Source: Schistosoma haematobium (Eukaryota > Platyhelminthes > Trematoda > Strigeidida > Schistosomatidae). From it: a stretch of 64,000 nt of DNA. Positions 60,341 through 64,000 of this stretch are shown here, piece after piece. Positions within the stretch are counted from its first letter, which is position 1; every line of letters begins with the position of its first letter. The notes below the pieces were generated by a model, which did no database searches, was not told the DNA's origin, and worked only from the letters and a program-made list of their open reading frames with translations. The stretch is taken from NCBI RefSeq assembly GCF_000699445.3, contig NC_067198.1:36298536-36362535 (forward strand), read 5' to 3'. The position numbers and the translations under genes are program-made.

Positions 60341-61879
60341 CAATCTTCTTGAAATTCAGTGAATTAAAAACATGCGTAATTTATCAAAGTGAGTTATTCC
60401 AATTCCAATACAGTAGTGGGAATCAACCAACTATATTATTTTGATGCTTGTAGTTTCTTCCTCTAGAGGATGAGTTACAAACTGAAGCCTGTTTAGTAAA
60501 GTCTGAAAAGATTTAAGACATAAATATCTTTGTATTAGTATCCTTTCGTCATTACTGGGTGAGTTTTAGAGGATTGTCAGGTTTTTTATTGATGACCGAT
60601 ATGAACCAGTAAATTAGTAAAACTATAGGAGTAGGATTCCATTCATGACACACAAATTGACAACAAGTACGATTACTAACTTCAGTATATTACTCTATTG
60701 AGCCGTAGGGAACTTGTGAAGATAGCATCTTTCTTGTGACTGGGAAGAATTATTTAGCAAATCTACGACTTTCATAGTTCATGTCACGTATTAATATTGG
60801 TTAAACAATCAATGAGAACTAGAATTCATTTGAAGCTGTTTCACCCTAGTATGGAACCCTCCATCCGCAACCATATTAGCGATCAAATTCAGGACCTCAG
60901 GTTTCACAGAGAATGGGAAATGACTTATTCTGATTTATGCAATTACAGAACAAATTGGTCAATAAGATATTCCAAACCACGTACTAATATGAATCGAAAT
61001 CTGGGGTAGGAACATTATCAAACTAACAAACTGTTTACAATGCTTTTTTTTTATTTAATTGCATTATATCAATGACCTTCACTCATCTAAGATCAAAGTA
61101 CGTTGGTTTATATCTACTTAACTGACCACTGATGGAGTTTGGCTTATCAGTAAAGCACTAAATGAATATAATTTACCCAGAAAGAATCTTTGACCTGAGC
61201 TTAATTTACCAAGTTAAATTCAGAAGGTGAGGGTTTTGGGTTTCGCTTGCGTATGTATCACTTCTTCATATCCATAAACGTCAAATAACAGTTAAGTAAC
61301 AGTTCTAATTAGTCTTCTACAAAAGATATCGTTTGATTGTGCAATCTATTAGCTGAATCATCTTTTTAATTCTGACAGAAGAGAAGGTATAAGTAGTAAT
61401 GAAAAAATCAGTACAAAGAAAATGAAACTGTTGAAAATACCCTAACTCAACAAACGCCGACTAAAATGTTAATATATGAAACAATGCTTCGACTAAAATA
61501 TCTCTATACTTATACTCAGAGAATGAGAGAAGGGGAAGAACAGGAGATCTTCACAAAAGACGCTAAACAATTAAGGGGAAAGAAGAAAATGTTTGCATAA
61601 ATATCTGTCACTAGTTATTAATCATTAAAGAGGTAGACTTACAAGACTAAAGCTAAATTAGTAAATAAAGTCAGAATTTTGAAGTTTCATGGTTGGATTT
61701 ATGTCAGTAGTCCTGTTTTTTGCACAGGATTAGATGGATGATGTCATAAACTTCCTGAAATTTCGATATCTAAGTTGTATTGCAATCAAAATACATTGAA
61801 ATACATCCAATCTATCAGTTTCATCAGTGAAGATCAATTGCTCATGGGGTTAGAGCAAAACAATGAACGGGAATTCTAA

Positions 61880-62150
61880 AGTACATGAAGACAATAAAGT
61901 CCTAGACGACATACATTCACACAGGTAAATGGAACGAACTGACACAACACTTGTGTACTTATATTAGAAATCTCATTTCCATTTGAAATAGGCGCTGATA
62001 ATTTTATGCAGGATGAAAGTGTAAGCTTCGAAGTTAAATTATCCAGCTCAGAGGATACATAATCATCAAAAGCTGCACGGATACGAGAATATATTTCAGC
62101 TTGGTTCTTCACGTATAAGGTGAAAGAGGTTGGCAGTTCTGTCTTTGAAC
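61880..62150 (-). CDS. Candidate coding exon, unrecognised
   Basis: A minus-strand stretch with protein-like composition: TELPTSFTLYVKNQAEIYSR, then IRAAFDDYVSSELDNLTSKL and TLSSCIKLSAPISNGNEISN. Possible acceptors CAAAG or GACAG precede it (near 62140), and a GTGAATGT donor-like site follows PFT near 61920. No family recognised, and no partner exon was found nearby, so this is tentative. Confidence 0.3.
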
Positions 62151-63582
62151 ATTGAGTCGGCTTTAATTACTTCACTGATTCACATGTTGATTTTAAAGTA
62201 CATGAAATTTGTCTAAGTCTACGAAGATTTCTTAGTGTTTGACTCCGTAAACCAGCATAAGCTCTTGCCATCCTTGAAAGGAACCCATAATTTTGTGTAC
62301 AAAAGAAGTACTTCTTTTCTTTGTCATTACCGTAACCTTAAATAATTATTACTTAATTCCATTTCATTGACTTCAAAATCGGAAATATCCCTCTTCATTT
62401 CATTATTCTTCATATTTCCATAAGTTTATCTATAATTGTTTTTAACATCACTTCATTTCATTTAGCTTCTCTAATATCTTCAACTGTTGTGACAAGAAGC
62501 ATATTAATTATCATGCTCTGTTTACATTATAATCCACTGTTAGCTGATTATTTTTACAGGCCTGGTAATAAATCCTTTGAAATGATATCTTTTCGCTAAA
62601 TTTCGTGTTTTTATTCAGAAATATTTACTTGTAAGATACTCTTCTCAAATAAGATTAGATTAGAAACTTGGTCATGTTTCCGAAAAATCTAATAAAATCC
62701 ATCCATGATCGACGACGGAAGACGGTCGTACAATTCATAGGGTGTCAATAATAATAACAGTATAATTGAGCCCCAATACTTTCAACGAAGCAGTCATGAA
62801 AGTGGTGGAAATTTAGGGAAAAAGCGCACCAACTCGGAACAGATAAATATTGGATTAGTATTATCAGTGGAAGTAAGATAGGATGATGTTGGGACGTAGT
62901 TACTCAAGGTAAACATAACGTGAATGTAACTGACGCTAAGTCCTATCAATTAACTGTATTTTCCTCACGTATATTTGCCAATATGAGATATTGTTTTCAG
63001 TGGTTGATTAGCTAAAGTCATTTCAATAAAGTCATTTTTATTCTTACCTCTAAAGAGTTAACCTAACTGAAGGAACCTTAAATTAATATATACTACTATC
63101 ACATGATGAGTAGTATATAACATTTGTTAAATTTTATTCCCATATTGAATCGTTAATCAGTCATTTGTATGTACACCAATCATCTCCAGTGTCCAATTTT
63201 TTAATTAAATTTGATTAGGAGAAAATTTTCACAATACCACCACCACCGAAACAAAAAATATGTCAACGATCGTACATTCACAAAAATGTATGACTGTTGG
63301 ACACCAAAACAGAGAATTGTTTCGATGACTAGCTCAATCATATACATAAAGAGAGAGGGAAAGAAATACAAAGATGTTGAACAAAAGTATATGTCAAAAA
63401 AATGCAATCCACACAACTTGTCAACAAAGTAAAACGAAAAGCATTTAAAGAAAGTATATAGGGAAATATATCTCAGTAACAACCTTAAGAATTGTGGGCG
63501 GGAGATTTCATCTTGCTTTTTCTGCTTGAAGTTTACAAAATGAATTAAAAGTCAAGAATACTACCCTTTCATACTTTCGTAG

Positions 63583-63584
<2 letters not shown>
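62151..63584. other. AT-rich intergenic or intron sequence, nothing recognised
   Basis: Overlapping open frames on both strands at 63201-63482 are products of AT-rich composition. Confidence 0.4.

Positions 63585-63637
<53 letters not shown>
63585..63637. repeat. (AT)n microsatellite
   Basis: About 26 uninterrupted AT dinucleotides. Confidence 0.95.
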
Positions 63638-63640
<3 letters not shown>

Positions 63641-63923
63641 AATTGTGCAAAGTAAACTACAGTCGTAAATATAGTCGTCAAAACACTGGAACATTGTTGT
63701 AGTTTTTGTTTTCAAAATTTCACTTCCATGTGGTGTAATTCATATATGAATGTGAGTATAGAAATTATTTTTATTAATTTCCAAGTTAATGTTTGTGAAT
63801 TAATTTCCTTAATGGATAGCTTTAATTTGTTTGAATATTATGCTTTTAATTATATCCTTCATTATATCATATTAATGTGTCGCTCAATTTGTGGATTAGT
63901 TGAAGTTAGACGTTAATACCATT

Positions 63924-64000
63924 GGATGCTGGCTCAGTGGTCTAGCGGTTAAGCGCTCGCGTGCGAGACTGATAGGTCCTAGGTTCGGATCCCACGGGGT
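63924..64000 (+). repeat. tRNA-derived SINE (Smα-like), cut by the window edge
   Basis: The tRNA-like head has an A box TGGCTCAGTGG (63930-63940) and a B box GGTTCGGATCC (63982-63992), with 41 nt between them. The stretch TCTAGCGGTTAAGCGCTCGC is typical of the schistosome Smα SINE family as I know it. RNA polymerase III would transcribe it. The body and tail are outside the window. Confidence 0.75.

Larger units (their letters stand above)
58608..61870. other. 3' UTR and intergenic, no further gene supported
   Basis: Apart from the TA repeat and the short repeat pair, only AT-rich open frames are seen (59327, 60797), without motifs or convincing splice sites. Confidence 0.4.

Noticed and set aside
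63201..63482. Hydrophobic 93-residue minus frame (membrane protein?)
   Set aside because: Phe/Tyr/Leu richness follows from AT-rich DNA; overlaps an equally long plus frame; no splice or start context.
63924..64000. Functional tRNA gene
   Set aside because: A and B boxes are present but the flanks do not form a proper acceptor stem, and the sequence resembles the Smα SINE head.

Overview
The window looks like genomic DNA of a blood fluke (Schistosoma or a close trematode). It is AT-rich. It holds spliced genes with very short introns (33-42 nt) beside one intron of several kilobases, a tRNA-derived SINE of the Smα kind, a CsRn1-type Ty3/gypsy element, BEL/Pao remains, an SR2/RTE-like endonuclease fragment and several CR1-like non-LTR elements. 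The species cannot be fixed from this sequence alone.

Host genes are few. The last exon of a septin (SEPT6/10 group) is at 405-569 (+). A complete four-exon cyclophilin PPIL1 lies at 2700-3303 (-), and an exon of an unrecognised gene ends 24 nt upstream of its start codon. A tetraspanin runs from 50518 to 58607 (+); its first coding exon was not found, and its 6.6-kb intron inside the large extracellular loop holds a decayed CR1-like element. Another possible exon is at 61880-62150 (-).

The rest is mostly repeats, often nested. From 8.4 to 13.5 kb are minus-strand remains of a BEL/Pao element (gag, protease/linker, RT and, displaced, integrase). It is split by a ~1.3-kb repeat (9885-11190), here called R. 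An inverted copy of R lies at 20230-19335 plus 14404-14275. That copy is interrupted by a nearly intact 4925-bp Ty3/gypsy element (14405-19329) with identical 364-bp LTRs and a 5-bp target duplication.

The most striking object is 23055-48643: 16 head-to-tail units of about 1589 bp separated by 17 LTR-like repeats of 166 bp. Each unit is a minus-strand gag-only element (PBS, gag with two zinc knuckles, an unexplained ~160-bp 3' module). The whole 25.6-kb block is bounded by one AAGTT target-site duplication, so it is one insertion that later grew. All units share the same gag frameshift and the same TGA, so growth followed loss of coding ability and probably went by LTR-LTR recombination. Non-LTR remains flank the array on both sides, and a SINE is cut by the right edge of the window.
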